NCBI RefSeq assembly: GCF_003402475.1
Contig: NZ_BFAB01000001.1
Coordinates: 434,001 to 498,000 of the forward strand
Direction of reading: 5' to 3'
Length of the DNA: 64,000 nucleotides
DNA from: Mycobacterium sp. MFM001
GTDB taxonomy: Bacteria > Actinomycetota > Actinomycetes > Mycobacteriales > Mycobacteriaceae
The notes under the pieces were generated by a model. It searched no databases, was not told where the DNA came from, and saw only the letters and a list, made by a program, of their open reading frames with translations. Position numbers and translations under genes: made by a program. Numbering within the stretch: the first letter of the stretch is position 1; the number at the start of each line of letters is the position of its first letter. This document shows positions 43,395 through 51,421 of the stretch, piece after piece.

Positions 43395-45188
43395 ATGAGC
43401 GACACCGCGCAGGGTTCGCGCGTGGGGTCACAATTTGGGCGCTATCGCCTCACCCGCCTGCTTGGGCGCGGCGGGATGGGCGAGGTATATGAGGCCGAGG
43501 ACACCGTAAAAGAGCGGGTCGTCGCGCTGAAGGTGCTGTCGCCGGCGCTGTGTCAGGACCCGGTGTTCCGTGAACGGCTGCAACGCGAAGCACGGACCGC
43601 GGGCCGCTTGCAGGAGCCGCACGTGGTGCCCGTCCACGACTACGGCGAAATCGACGGACAGCTGTACCTGGACATGCGCCTGATCCAGGGCACCGACTTG
43701 GCCACCCTTTTGAAAGAGTCGGGGGCATTGACTCCACCACGTGCGGTGGCAATTGTGCGTCAGGCCGCTTCTGCATTGGATGCCGCCCATGCCGCCGGGG
43801 TGATCCACCGCGATATCAAGCCGGAAAATATTCTGGTCACCCGCGACGATTTCGCTTACTTGGTCGATTTCGGCATTGCCAGTGCCACGACCGACGAAAG
43901 ATTGACCCAGGCGGGCAGCGCGGTGGGAACCTGGAAATATGCTGCGCCCGAGCGTTTTACCAATGCCGAGGTAACTCACAGCGTCGATGTTTATGCATTG
44001 GCTTGTGTGCTGCACGAATGCTTGACGGGTTCGCCGCCATATCGGGCGGACAGTGCGGGCATGCTGATTACCGCGCACTTGATGGAGCCCATTCCTCACC
44101 CGAGTCAACTGCATCCCGGTATTCCGAGTGCATTCGACAAGGTGATCGCTCGCGGTATGGCCAAAGATCCCAAGGATCGTTATGCCAGCGCCGGCGAACT
44201 GGCACAGGCGGCTCTCGAAGCGCTGAGCGCGCGCGATCAGGATCGCGCGGGCGACATCATCGAGCGCAGCGAGGAAGCCACCCTGCCGGATCTCGAAGCG
44301 CGGCCGCTTCCTACGCCTCCCCCACCTCCGCCGCCAGCCACCCCGCCTCCGCCGCCAGGCCCCTCGGTTCGGCAGGCGAGTGGCACGGAGGCGCCGCCGC
44401 GCCCGACGCCACCACCGCAGCCCGCCGGCCCCGGCTGGGGTGGCGCCGGTGCGGGCCCGGTCCACGCGGGCCCGACCCCGGGCGAAGCGCCACGCTCAGC
44501 GCCGTCATTCACCCCGACTGGTAGTAGCTGGCCGGGCCAATTCGGTGCTCCGCCAATAGGAATGCCCCCGCGCCGACCCGCGCCCCTTAAGCGCCGGAAA
44601 CAGAACCGCCGGCTTCCCCTGGTCGCGGCCGCGGTGGCTGTGGTCGCCATCGGTGGCTTGGTTTGGCTGCTTATTCCCGAGTCCACACCCGGCCCGTCGC
44701 CCACGACTGAGCCGACGCCCTCCCCCACCGCTTCGGCTCCCTCGGTGTCCACACCCCCGCCCGCCGAGTCCCAAGCCCGATTGTTCGGCATGCTGCCCCC
44801 CGGCTACCCGCCCGACGTCTGCAAGCCGATCACTCCGCCAAAAGATGCGTTTGCCAAGGTGTCTTGTGGCAGAAATGTCGATCCCGACGGGCCACCATCG
44901 GCGACTTACGCACTATTTCCGAACAAGGTCACGGCGCGCGCTGCCTTCGACAGAATCGTCAAGACTTCGACCCCGGTCGACTGCCCCGGCCGAATACAAT
45001 CACCCGGCCCTTGGCACCGAAACGCCACGCCGGATCAGGTCAGCGGCATGCTGTTATGCGCCATGCAACAGGGCTACCCGGCGGTGGTGTGGACCAATGA
45101 CGACGCACAACTGGTCAGCGTCGTCCAAGGCGAGCCGCAGGGGCCGACTCTGGAGCAGCTATATATGTGGTGGAGCACCCATTCCTGA
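43395..45188 (+). CDS. PknE/PknH-like receptor serine/threonine kinase with a four-cysteine ectodomain
   Basis: 597 residues, ATG preceded by AAGGAG. The kinase domain (17-275) is complete: GRGGMGEV, K46, D140 (HRDIKPEN), DFG 158-160, activation-loop T171 and T179, and APE. The sequence is closest in recall to PknE/PknH. A Pro-rich juxtamembrane region (about 300-400, runs of P) leads to a membrane span (about 405-428) and a 160-residue outer domain containing four cysteines (VCKP, SCGR, DCPG, LLCAM), probably two disulphides. That ectodomain is not the PknE thioredoxin-like or PASTA type. It may sense a ligand outside; the ligand is unknown. It stands alone, with no phosphatase beside it. 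Confidence 0.9.
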   Translation: MSDTAQGSRVGSQFGRYRLTRLLGRGGMGEVYEAEDTVKERVVALKVLSPALCQDPVFRERLQREARTAGRLQEPHVVPVHDYGEIDGQLYLDMRLIQGTDLATLLKESGALTPPRAVAIVRQAASALDAAHAAGVIHRDIKPENILVTRDDFAYLVDFGIASATTDERLTQAGSAVGTWKYAAPERFTNAEVTHSVDVYALACVLHECLTGSPPYRADSAGMLITAHLMEPIPHPSQLHPGIPSAFDKVIARGMAKDPKDRYASAGELAQAALEALSARDQDRAGDIIERSEEATLPDLEARPLPTPPPPPPPATPPPPPGPSVRQASGTEAPPRPTPPPQPAGPGWGGAGAGPVHAGPTPGEAPRSAPSFTPTGSSWPGQFGAPPIGMPPRRPAPLKRRKQNRRLPLVAAAVAVVAIGGLVWLLIPESTPGPSPTTEPTPSPTASAPSVSTPPPAESQARLFGMLPPGYPPDVCKPITPPKDAFAKVSCGRNVDPDGPPSATYALFPNKVTARAAFDRIVKTSTPVDCPGRIQSPGPWHRNATPDQVSGMLLCAMQQGYPAVVWTNDDAQLVSVVQGEPQGPTLEQLYMWWSTHS

Positions 45189-45309
45189 GGCCTGTTGTCG
45201 GCCTGTTCAATACGGAAGGCGCATACAAACGTCGTGCGACGCCGCCGGGGCCAGTGGTAGAACAAGGGTGTTAATTACCGCTGGCGACAACTAGGCTCCA
45301 CAGAATCGG

Positions 45310-45315
45310 CATAAT
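45310..45315 (+). promoter_or_regulatory. Candidate -10 box for the MPT63-like gene
   Basis: CATAAT, five of six matches to the sigma-A -10 box, 77 bases before the TTG start. No convincing -35 at the standard spacing. Confidence 0.3.
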
Positions 45316-45391
45316 GTGCCGGTGTTGGCGTAATCCGTCGCAGCGAAGCCGCCACCGAAGACGATTGAAGACGAAAAAGGAGTGAACCATC

Positions 45392-46408
45392 TTGAAGATC
45401 AGAACCACCGCCATGGCGGCAGCAGCCGCTGCAGCCGCAGGAGCCATCGGGATCGCGGGCGCATCGCTTGCCTCGGCCGATGAAGGCGCGACCACCAACA
45501 GCCAGAGTTTGGGCAGCCAGGCGAAGATCGTCAATGGCACCAACGTCCAGGGCTGGACTGTCGGTGACCTGAAGCAGAGCTCTGACACCATCCCTTACCA
45601 GCCGCACGGCACGCTGTGGGAAGCCACCGCCACCGATGAGGCCATCCAGGGCGGGGCCACGCCGATCGTGTCGAACTTCAACGCCGTGTCGCCAAGCGGC
45701 CAGACGTACCGCGTCTTGTACCAGGTCGCCACGCCGCAGGGCGTCAACCCGGCCGGTATTGCGCAGGGCGACAAGACCAGCGGCAAAATCTATTTCGACG
45801 TGACCGGCGACAACCCGAACTCCGTCGTGTACACCGACGGTGCCGGCAACCAGCTCGCGTCCTGGGTTCAGTCGTCGCAGTCGCAAGGCCGCACAGGGGG
45901 ACGAGCCACACCGTCTCAGGCCGGCAACGCCACCACGCCCGCACAAACAGGGACGCCGGGGACGGCCACTCCCGCCGGCAACCCGGCGGGGCCCGCGGCC
46001 ACCGGCAGCCAAGGGACGCCGATTCCGGCTGGCAGCCAGGGGACTCCTCCTGCCGCAGGCGGCGCCGCGACACCGGCGGGCAGCCCTGCCGCACCCGGGG
46101 CCGCAGGTACTCCGGCAGCGCCTGCAGGACCTGCAACACCCGCAGCGCCCGGAACAGCGGGTAGCCCGGCGGCTCCTGCTCCGGCCAACAGCCCGGAGTC
46201 GCCGGCAACGTCCGGTAGCCCGGAGACGGCACCCGGTAGTCAGCAGCCGGGTGGCAGCCAGGGAACGCCCGCTTCCGGGGGCACCCAACAGGCGCCCGGC
46301 ACCGCCGGTAGCCCCGACACCACCGGCGGCAACCCCGCGACGCCGACACCCGGGGCAAGCCAGGCGACCCCGGCGGGCAGCCAGGGTGGGGCAGGCCACA
46401 ACGGTTAA
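45392..46408 (+). CDS. Secreted MPT63-family (DUF1942) protein with a long Pro/Ala/Gly/Thr/Ser tail
   Basis: 338 residues, TTG start with AAGGAG (45377-45382). Sec signal peptide with an Ala-rich core cleaved near ASA-DEG (residue 29-30). Residues 35-155 match the immunoglobulin-like fold of the secreted antigen MPT63: QGWTVGDLKQSSDTIPY, GTLWEATATDEAIQGG and SGKIYFDVTGDNP. MPT63 itself is about 159 residues; here a further 180-residue low-complexity tail (repeats like GSQGTP, TPAGNPAG, APAGPATP) is added. The role is unknown; MPT63 is an abundant culture-filtrate antigen. A strong terminator follows. Confidence 0.88.
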   Translation: MKIRTTAMAAAAAAAAGAIGIAGASLASADEGATTNSQSLGSQAKIVNGTNVQGWTVGDLKQSSDTIPYQPHGTLWEATATDEAIQGGATPIVSNFNAVSPSGQTYRVLYQVATPQGVNPAGIAQGDKTSGKIYFDVTGDNPNSVVYTDGAGNQLASWVQSSQSQGRTGGRATPSQAGNATTPAQTGTPGTATPAGNPAGPAATGSQGTPIPAGSQGTPPAAGGAATPAGSPAAPGAAGTPAAPAGPATPAAPGTAGSPAAPAPANSPESPATSGSPETAPGSQQPGGSQGTPASGGTQQAPGTAGSPDTTGGNPATPTPGASQATPAGSQGGAGHNG

Positions 46409-46455
46409 GCAAAGGATCAGGCCAGGAACGCTTCTTTCCTGACCCCGGACAGAAT

Positions 46456-46488
46456 CCGACCCCTGCGGTTATCCGCAGGGGTCGGTTT
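46456..46488 (+). terminator. Strong intrinsic terminator
   Basis: A perfect 13-base stem (CCGACCCCTGCGG, 46456-46468, with its complement at 46473-46485), a TTAT loop, then TTT. It ends the MPT63-like transcript and may also stop whiB6 transcripts coming from the other side, because the symmetric hairpin lies between the convergent genes. Confidence 0.9.
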
Positions 46489-46544
46489 CATTATGCGGCG
46501 CCTCGCCGCCACCCCCTCGTATTGGCAGCGGGGCGCCGTCTTGG

Positions 46545-46835
46545 TTATGCGGGGACCGGGCAGACTTTGCGGTCCCTGACGGGATAACCGTTGCGCTCGG
46601 CCAGGGAGCGCAACTGGCGCAGTGCAAACGTTCGTGCGCGGCCTGTTTCAGGAACCACGACACCGGCCCAAAGGCCTTCTACGCCGGGCAGTTCGCAGGC
46701 TTCTCGAGCGCATAGCCAGCGACGTGGGCAGGACCGGCAGATGGCCTTGGCTTCCTCGTCGGCGATCGTGGTCCAACGCTCCGGGTCTCGTGTGCACGCA
46801 CCCAGCGGGAGTTCGTAGAGGGCTGTTGCGGTCAT
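46545..46835 (-). CDS. whiB6: WhiB-family iron-sulphur regulator WhiB6
   Basis: 96 residues from ATG 46835 (MTATALYELPLGAC), preceded by GAAGGA. The four cluster cysteines are C14, C33, C36 and C42 (CRSCPRRWLC). The turn motif GVEGLWAG lies at 51-58 and is followed by a basic DNA-binding tail. An extra cysteine, C47, lies near the cluster. It matches WhiB6 (Rv3862c), the [4Fe-4S]/NO-responsive activator of ESX-1 genes under PhoP control in M. tuberculosis. Its place upstream of, and divergent from, the ESX-1 cluster is the conserved arrangement. The longer open frame from 46934 has no support. Confidence 0.93.
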   Translation of the reverse strand: MTATALYELPLGACTRDPERWTTIADEEAKAICRSCPRRWLCAREACELPGVEGLWAGVVVPETGRARTFALRQLRSLAERNGYPVRDRKVCPVPA

Positions 46836-47328
46836 AGTGTCCCGTTCCTTCGGTAAGTGCCGCGGTGTCGCGGCCGATGGTTCAGAAGCGTATAGCACAA
46901 ACCGTAGCAGTGCAACAGTTAGCGCTACATTCACCGCAACGACATGCGCAACGCTTTACGAATCGCATCCCCAACGTCACGTGGCACCGTATGACCCGTT
47001 AAGGCCACACCGGGATATAGCGGCGATCCGCGATCATACCGATGTCACAGCAGCTCAAGGTAGGAATAGTTCCGCGCCGGGCGCCGATCCTTGGGACTGA
47101 GCAGGCACTTATCCGTGGCCACTCACAGCGGCTGCAGGTCCACGAGTCACGCGGGTTTTCTGGACGGAAGCCGTAGCGCTGACACAGTTACTGCCGTCGG
47201 CGGCGCGTCGACTCACGTGAAGTATGTGACTTAACAAACGTAGCTGTGGCCGTAGCGCTTCGCCGCGTGCAACGGTTAAGATCGTTGGGTCGGCTAGAGC
47301 CACCCTCAAATCCAAGGAATCGCCGGAG
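46836..47328. promoter_or_regulatory. whiB6 / Rv3863-homologue divergent control region
   Basis: 493 bases with no convincing gene. It holds two TCACAGC heptamers (47045-47051 and 47123-47129), the half-site of the mycobacterial PhoP box, but not in the close tandem spacing of a classic box. It also holds an 11-base direct repeat GCCGTAGCGCT (47170-47180 and 47249-47259). PhoP control of whiB6 is established in M. tuberculosis; binding here is inference. Confidence 0.5.
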
Positions 47329-48417
47329 ATGACCAACGTCGAGCCGACTGGCGAGTCAACTCTGTTGATCGTGCAGGACGGCCAGAACTCCCATGCGATT
47401 GAACCGGGCCATGGCGTCGCCACGATCGGTAGGAATCCGGAGGACCGCGTGCGGATCGACGACCCGCGAATCGCACTCAAGGTCGAGTCCATCGACGGGC
47501 AGTGGCGGGTGGTCGACAACAGTCGCTACGGGATGTACGTGGACGGATTGCGTACAAGCTCGATCGCTGTCACTGGCAAGACAACCGTCCGCCTGGGTGA
47601 CCCGAATCAGGGCCGACCGTTGACATTTGACGTCGTCGATCCGGACAAATCCGGGGATCAGCAGCGTCCGCGTGAGCCCGAAGACCTCGACGTCACCGGT
47701 ACCTGGCAGATCGATGACCTGGACCCCGGTGTGGTCCGTGCAGGAGCGGCGGCCGCGGCACGTCGCCGCGAGCTCGACATCAGTCAGCGCAGCCTGGCCG
47801 CCGACGGGGTCATCAACGCCGGGGCGCTCATCGCTTTTGAAAAGGGACGTAGCTGGCCGCGGGAACGCACCCGGGCGAAGCTCGAGGAGGTGTTGCGCTG
47901 GCCGCCGGGTGCTATTGCGCGCATTCGCGAGGGCGGCCCCGTTCCCGGCGAAGAGGTCACCGAGATCCTTTCCGGCGACGAGCAGGTGCCGTTGATCGCG
48001 CAGGCCGTCATCGCCGCGGTGGACAGTTGCAGCCTGGCGATCTCCGCCCTGCCGCCCGTGCAGGATCCAGAATTCACCCGAGGGGTGACATCGATCCTGG
48101 CGGACTTGCGGCGGCTCGAGGCGGTTGCCATTCGGGCCACCCAAATCGGCAAGGTCACGCCACCGCTGATCAAGGCGCTCAGTACAGTGCGGCGCAACTA
48201 TGACGAGTTGATGATGCTCGGCGCGGCGGCACCTGGCGCGACGCTTGGACAGCGGCTATATGCGGCGCGTCGGCGGGCGAACCTGTCGATATCGGAGACC
48301 GCGCAGGCGGCCGGCGTCACCGACGACATGATCGTCCGCGCGGAAACAGAGGAAGCGCTCCCTGCCGCGACTGCCGATGCGCTCGAATCCCTCATCGCCC
48401 AGATCAGCTGGCGTTGA
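47329..48417 (+). CDS. FHA-like plus helix-turn-helix protein (Rv3863 homologue)
   Basis: 362 residues. The N-terminal part (about 10-105) has an FHA-like pattern (VATIGRNPEDRVRIDD, RYGMYVDGLR), but the S-x-x-H phosphothreonine pair is missing. Two XRE-like helix-turn-helix segments follow: about 145-200 (ARRRELDISQRSLAADG) and about 305-345 (RRANLSISETAQAAG). They are separated by a helical Ala/Leu-rich region. The position between whiB6 and the esp genes identifies it as the Rv3863 homologue, whose function is unknown. The domain content suggests a DNA-binding regulator, possibly tied to phospho-signalling. Confidence 0.75.
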   Translation: MTNVEPTGESTLLIVQDGQNSHAIEPGHGVATIGRNPEDRVRIDDPRIALKVESIDGQWRVVDNSRYGMYVDGLRTSSIAVTGKTTVRLGDPNQGRPLTFDVVDPDKSGDQQRPREPEDLDVTGTWQIDDLDPGVVRAGAAAAARRRELDISQRSLAADGVINAGALIAFEKGRSWPRERTRAKLEEVLRWPPGAIARIREGGPVPGEEVTEILSGDEQVPLIAQAVIAAVDSCSLAISALPPVQDPEFTRGVTSILADLRRLEAVAIRATQIGKVTPPLIKALSTVRRNYDELMMLGAAAPGATLGQRLYAARRRANLSISETAQAAGVTDDMIVRAETEEALPAATADALESLIAQISWR

Positions 48418-48425
48418 CGCTCCCT

Positions 48426-49106
48426 CTAAACAATTCTGGTCGCAAACGCCTGCGCGCACATGGGCATTAGGGTCGCCAGTACGACCGCATTCGGGACCGT
48501 GGTGTCCAGCCCGGTGACGAGGCGCGTCTTGCGCTTCTCCCCTGTCTGCGCCCATACCCTTGCTTGTCCGTGGTTCTTCGATGGGGACATGTTATTGAAG
48601 GCAGCGTTAACTTCGACATGGTAAAAGTCGGCCCACGAGTATGCTTTCGCACGGAAGACCTTCCCGCGGAAACCTGAATTCGACAGCGTAATGAAGCAGC
48701 CGCCGTCGTCGATCGTATACTCTACTCCCGCGCGCAGGGACGCGAGAACACGCTGAGCAACCAGCGGTTCAATAAACCGACGGGAGATGTCAGCTAATCC
48801 TCTCCACGCTACCTCGTTTTCTGGCACATCTCTTGCCACCGGATTATCGAAGTTGAGAGTGCAGTCATTTCCACGGATATCTTTTACACAAAAGCCCCGG
48901 TGAGTATGCATTCCGCTGCCATAATTATTTGCTGGACCAGGCACGCCGATTATTGTCCTGTTCCAGTACGCCACTTGAGTAATATCGCTCAACGCGATCC
49001 ACTGCCCGTCTAGCATTAAGTGGTCGTTGGTAAGGGATATCAACCAGTGCTGACCGTCCCAGAAGTTGGTGACGGATCGACCGTCAGATCCCGGATACCA
49101 TGGCAT
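48426..49106 (-). CDS. DUF2510-like protein of unknown function inside the ESX-1 locus
   Basis: 226 residues. The N-terminus MPWYPGSDGRSVTNFWDGQHW resembles the short DUF2510 module (GWYPDP..R.WDG..W) found at the start of many actinobacterial membrane or secreted proteins. The remainder has beta-rich sequence (DHLMLDGQWIALSDITQVAYW) suggestive of a PH-like domain. I see no membrane span or signal peptide. Codon use is visibly less GC-biased than its neighbours. It is convergent with the FHA-HTH gene (8-base gap) and has no counterpart that I recall in the M. tuberculosis locus, so it may be a later insertion. The 260 bases to the next gene are non-coding. Confidence 0.72.
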   Translation of the reverse strand: MPWYPGSDGRSVTNFWDGQHWLISLTNDHLMLDGQWIALSDITQVAYWNRTIIGVPGPANNYGSGMHTHRGFCVKDIRGNDCTLNFDNPVARDVPENEVAWRGLADISRRFIEPLVAQRVLASLRAGVEYTIDDGGCFITLSNSGFRGKVFRAKAYSWADFYHVEVNAAFNNMSPSKNHGQARVWAQTGEKRKTRLVTGLDTTVPNAVVLATLMPMCAQAFATRIV

Positions 49107-49366
49107 GACCGATACCTTCTCACAACCTCACCCGGGCGCAGCGACTGCATGCATACGTTGCTACGTACGGCATCGCGTCGTCTGCCGAAGTGAACATCCT
49201 TCGGACTGGTGCCGCTATCCCCTCGCCCAGCTGGAACTTTGGCCAAAGTTGCCGCCGCACCCTTTCGGATAAGAGCGGCGCTGGGGTGGATGCGACCGCA
49301 AAATTCATGCACTGAGGGCCATCGGCACGCTGATACGCTGTCATCCGACGAAGGGAGCTGCCCGGT

Positions 49367-51001
49367 ATGGGTGATGGTCCGAATGAAGACGCAGGCCTGC
49401 AGAAGTTCTACGACTTATTAGGGGTACCTGAAAAGTTCTCAGAACTGCTGGATCCAGCCGGCGGCGGCGCTTTCCGTAAAAGCGGCAAAGCTCTCAACAA
49501 CCTTAACGATGGTTGGAAAGCGCTCACCCATCTGGAGGGCGCGCTCGACGGCAATCCTAAAGATATCGTAGACCTCTTCGGCGACATTGGGAGTGGCGTC
49601 GGCAAGGGCTTGAAATTAAAGAGTCTTCCGGACGTGCTAAGGACCACCGGCAGAGTGATGGAGGCGGCCGGGAAGAAAGCCGGAATCGAAGGTCTGGAAC
49701 AGTTTGGAAAGCAGCTGTTCTCCAAGGCGGGTTCGAAGTGGGTAAGCGGTCTAGCCGGCGCGGAGACGCCAATTATTGATGCCGCTTTGTTGGCCCTTAC
49801 ACTGATGAGTTTACAGCTCGGATTTGGAGATCCCGATTCGGGTGACCGATTTGGTAACGGTTCGACGCAGTTCCAACAGGTCTGCCAATTGTTGGAATCC
49901 GCCTTTCCCAACGGTTGGGAAGGCACGGGGTCGCATGCATATACCAAACAAAACACCAAACAGCAAGGCCGCGCAGAGATTATGGCGCACGCCGATAACA
50001 TGATGCACGGGATTGTGCAAGAAGAGGCGCGTCAGCTCACGGAGACCCAGACATACATAGACGTCGCGTCCGACGTTCTTATGGTCTGTATTCCCGTCGC
50101 CATCGCGTTGTATGCCGTTCCCGTGGTCGGCCCAGAGATGTCATTGGCATTTCAAGCCGGAGCCGTGGCGGGTGCGATGCCTCTCCCCTACGCGCGGATG
50201 ACCCAGATGGCCTTTCAGGCCATGCAGAACGCGTTACACGTACAGCAAGCGATCGGGAAATACAACGAGGTCGCATCGAGCGCGCACCCCACCGGTGCAC
50301 TGTCTGCCTTCTGTCCGTCGCCGGGGACTCCTGGAACACCGGGTGGGCCTCGTAAATCAGGGACGCCCGGTGGTTCTGGCAAATCCGGCTCGCCGAGTGG
50401 ACCAAGCAAGTCGGGGTCGCCAGGCGGGGCTGGCAAGTCGAGTGGGCCGAGCATGCCCAGTTCGCCGACTGGTCCCGGAAGGTCGGGCTCGCCGGGTGGG
50501 CCCAGCAAGCCGAGTTCGCCGGGTGGGCCTGGCAAGTCCGGGGCGCCCAGCGCACCCGGGGCGCCCAGCGCACCCGGCACGCCCAGCGCTCCCACCGGGC
50601 CCGGCGCACCCAGCACGCCTACTGCTCCGAGCACACCCAGCTCACCCGGCATGCCGAGCCGGCCCACGACACCCAGCTCACCCAGCACGCCACCACCGAC
50701 GTCTCCCGGGACACCGTCCACCCGAAACGTCCCGTGGGTTACCACTGCACCGAGCGGTGGCGGCACCCCGGTTGCGACGGCATTCAGTGGGCAGACTGGC
50801 GGCGGCATGGCAAGCACCACCCCACCGGCACAGCCCGTAACGCCGGGAGCAGGGCCGGGGCCGAGCGTCCCGAAACCTCCTGGCCCGCAGATGGTTCCCG
50901 GTGCAGGACCCGACACGAGCAAGCTGCCGCCGATGGGGCGGGCACCCGTCAGCCACGAGGTCGAGACCGATACAGAGCAGGTGCACGAGCGGGCCACCTA
51001 A
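49367..51001 (+). CDS. EspE/EspA-family ESX-1 substrate with a collagen-like triplet region
   Basis: 544 residues. The start resembles EspA (GLQKFYDLLGVP). An unusual about 110-residue insertion follows, then the family core at about 150-305: GFGDPDSGDRFGNGSTQF (compare EspE), FPNGWEGTGSHAY (the GW turn), a helical hairpin and VPVVGPEMSLAFQAG with a hydrophobic segment near 225-270. Residues 315-455 consist of Gly/Ser/Pro/Thr triplets with Pro or Ser at every third place. A Gly/Pro-rich segment and an acidic end (EVETDTEQVHERAT) close the protein. Gene order (before espF-like and espG1) marks it as the espE position. The N-terminal half is less GC-rich than the neighbours. Confidence 0.75.
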   Translation: MGDGPNEDAGLQKFYDLLGVPEKFSELLDPAGGGAFRKSGKALNNLNDGWKALTHLEGALDGNPKDIVDLFGDIGSGVGKGLKLKSLPDVLRTTGRVMEAAGKKAGIEGLEQFGKQLFSKAGSKWVSGLAGAETPIIDAALLALTLMSLQLGFGDPDSGDRFGNGSTQFQQVCQLLESAFPNGWEGTGSHAYTKQNTKQQGRAEIMAHADNMMHGIVQEEARQLTETQTYIDVASDVLMVCIPVAIALYAVPVVGPEMSLAFQAGAVAGAMPLPYARMTQMAFQAMQNALHVQQAIGKYNEVASSAHPTGALSAFCPSPGTPGTPGGPRKSGTPGGSGKSGSPSGPSKSGSPGGAGKSSGPSMPSSPTGPGRSGSPGGPSKPSSPGGPGKSGAPSAPGAPSAPGTPSAPTGPGAPSTPTAPSTPSSPGMPSRPTTPSSPSTPPPTSPGTPSTRNVPWVTTAPSGGGTPVATAFSGQTGGGMASTTPPAQPVTPGAGPGPSVPKPPGPQMVPGAGPDTSKLPPMGRAPVSHEVETDTEQVHERAT

Positions 51002-51100
51002 GGTTGGATCCGGTCAATCAATCGATACCGCGTACCACCGCGTCGGCGCAGTTGTAAATAAGGCAGTTGTAGATAAAGAGTAGGAAGAGGGGGTCAATCC

Positions 51101-51418
51101 ATGACCGACCCGTTACAAGTCACAACGGACGAGCTGCATGAGCTGTCGAGCAAACAGCAACAGGCCGCGTCCCAAATCGGAGCCGCGTCCGCGGCAGCCC
51201 AGGGCGTCAGCAGCTCGATGGCAGTGAATCACGGGGTCATCTGCGTCGGCACCACCGCGGCGGTAATGATGGCCGAACAGACGCGCAGCGCCGCAAGCGC
51301 CGGCATGCAAGCGGTCTCAACCGACCTCGGCGAAAAGCTGAACATGGCGGCAACTAACTATCAGTGCACCGACCAACAAGAGGCCGGCAAGCTCGACGGA
51401 CAAATGCACCCGAGGTAG
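51101..51418 (+). CDS. espF: EspF/EspC-family ESX-1 substrate
   Basis: 105 residues of the EspC family (helical hairpin, WXG100-like size). The N-terminal LQVTTDELHELSSKQQQAA and the central VNHG..C segment resemble EspC (VQPERLGVLASHHDNAA and ITHGPYC). The type VII export motif YxxxD is present as Y87-QCT-D91. In M. tuberculosis EspF pairs with EspE, as EspC pairs with EspA. The sequence looks at least as close to EspC as to EspF; I name it by position. It precedes espG1 by 3 bases. Confidence 0.8.
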   Translation: MTDPLQVTTDELHELSSKQQQAASQIGAASAAAQGVSSSMAVNHGVICVGTTAAVMMAEQTRSAASAGMQAVSTDLGEKLNMAATNYQCTDQQEAGKLDGQMHPR

Positions 51419-51421
51419 ACA

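Noticed and set aside
41936..46500. Integrated phage or integrative element at tRNA-Leu
   Set aside because: No integrase, transposase, phage gene or duplicated tRNA end is visible within the window, so only a rearrangement border can be suggested.
46837..47100. 87-codon open frame in the whiB6 upstream region
   Set aside because: No ribosome site, no recognisable fold, composition like random GC-rich sequence, and it occupies the expected regulatory region.
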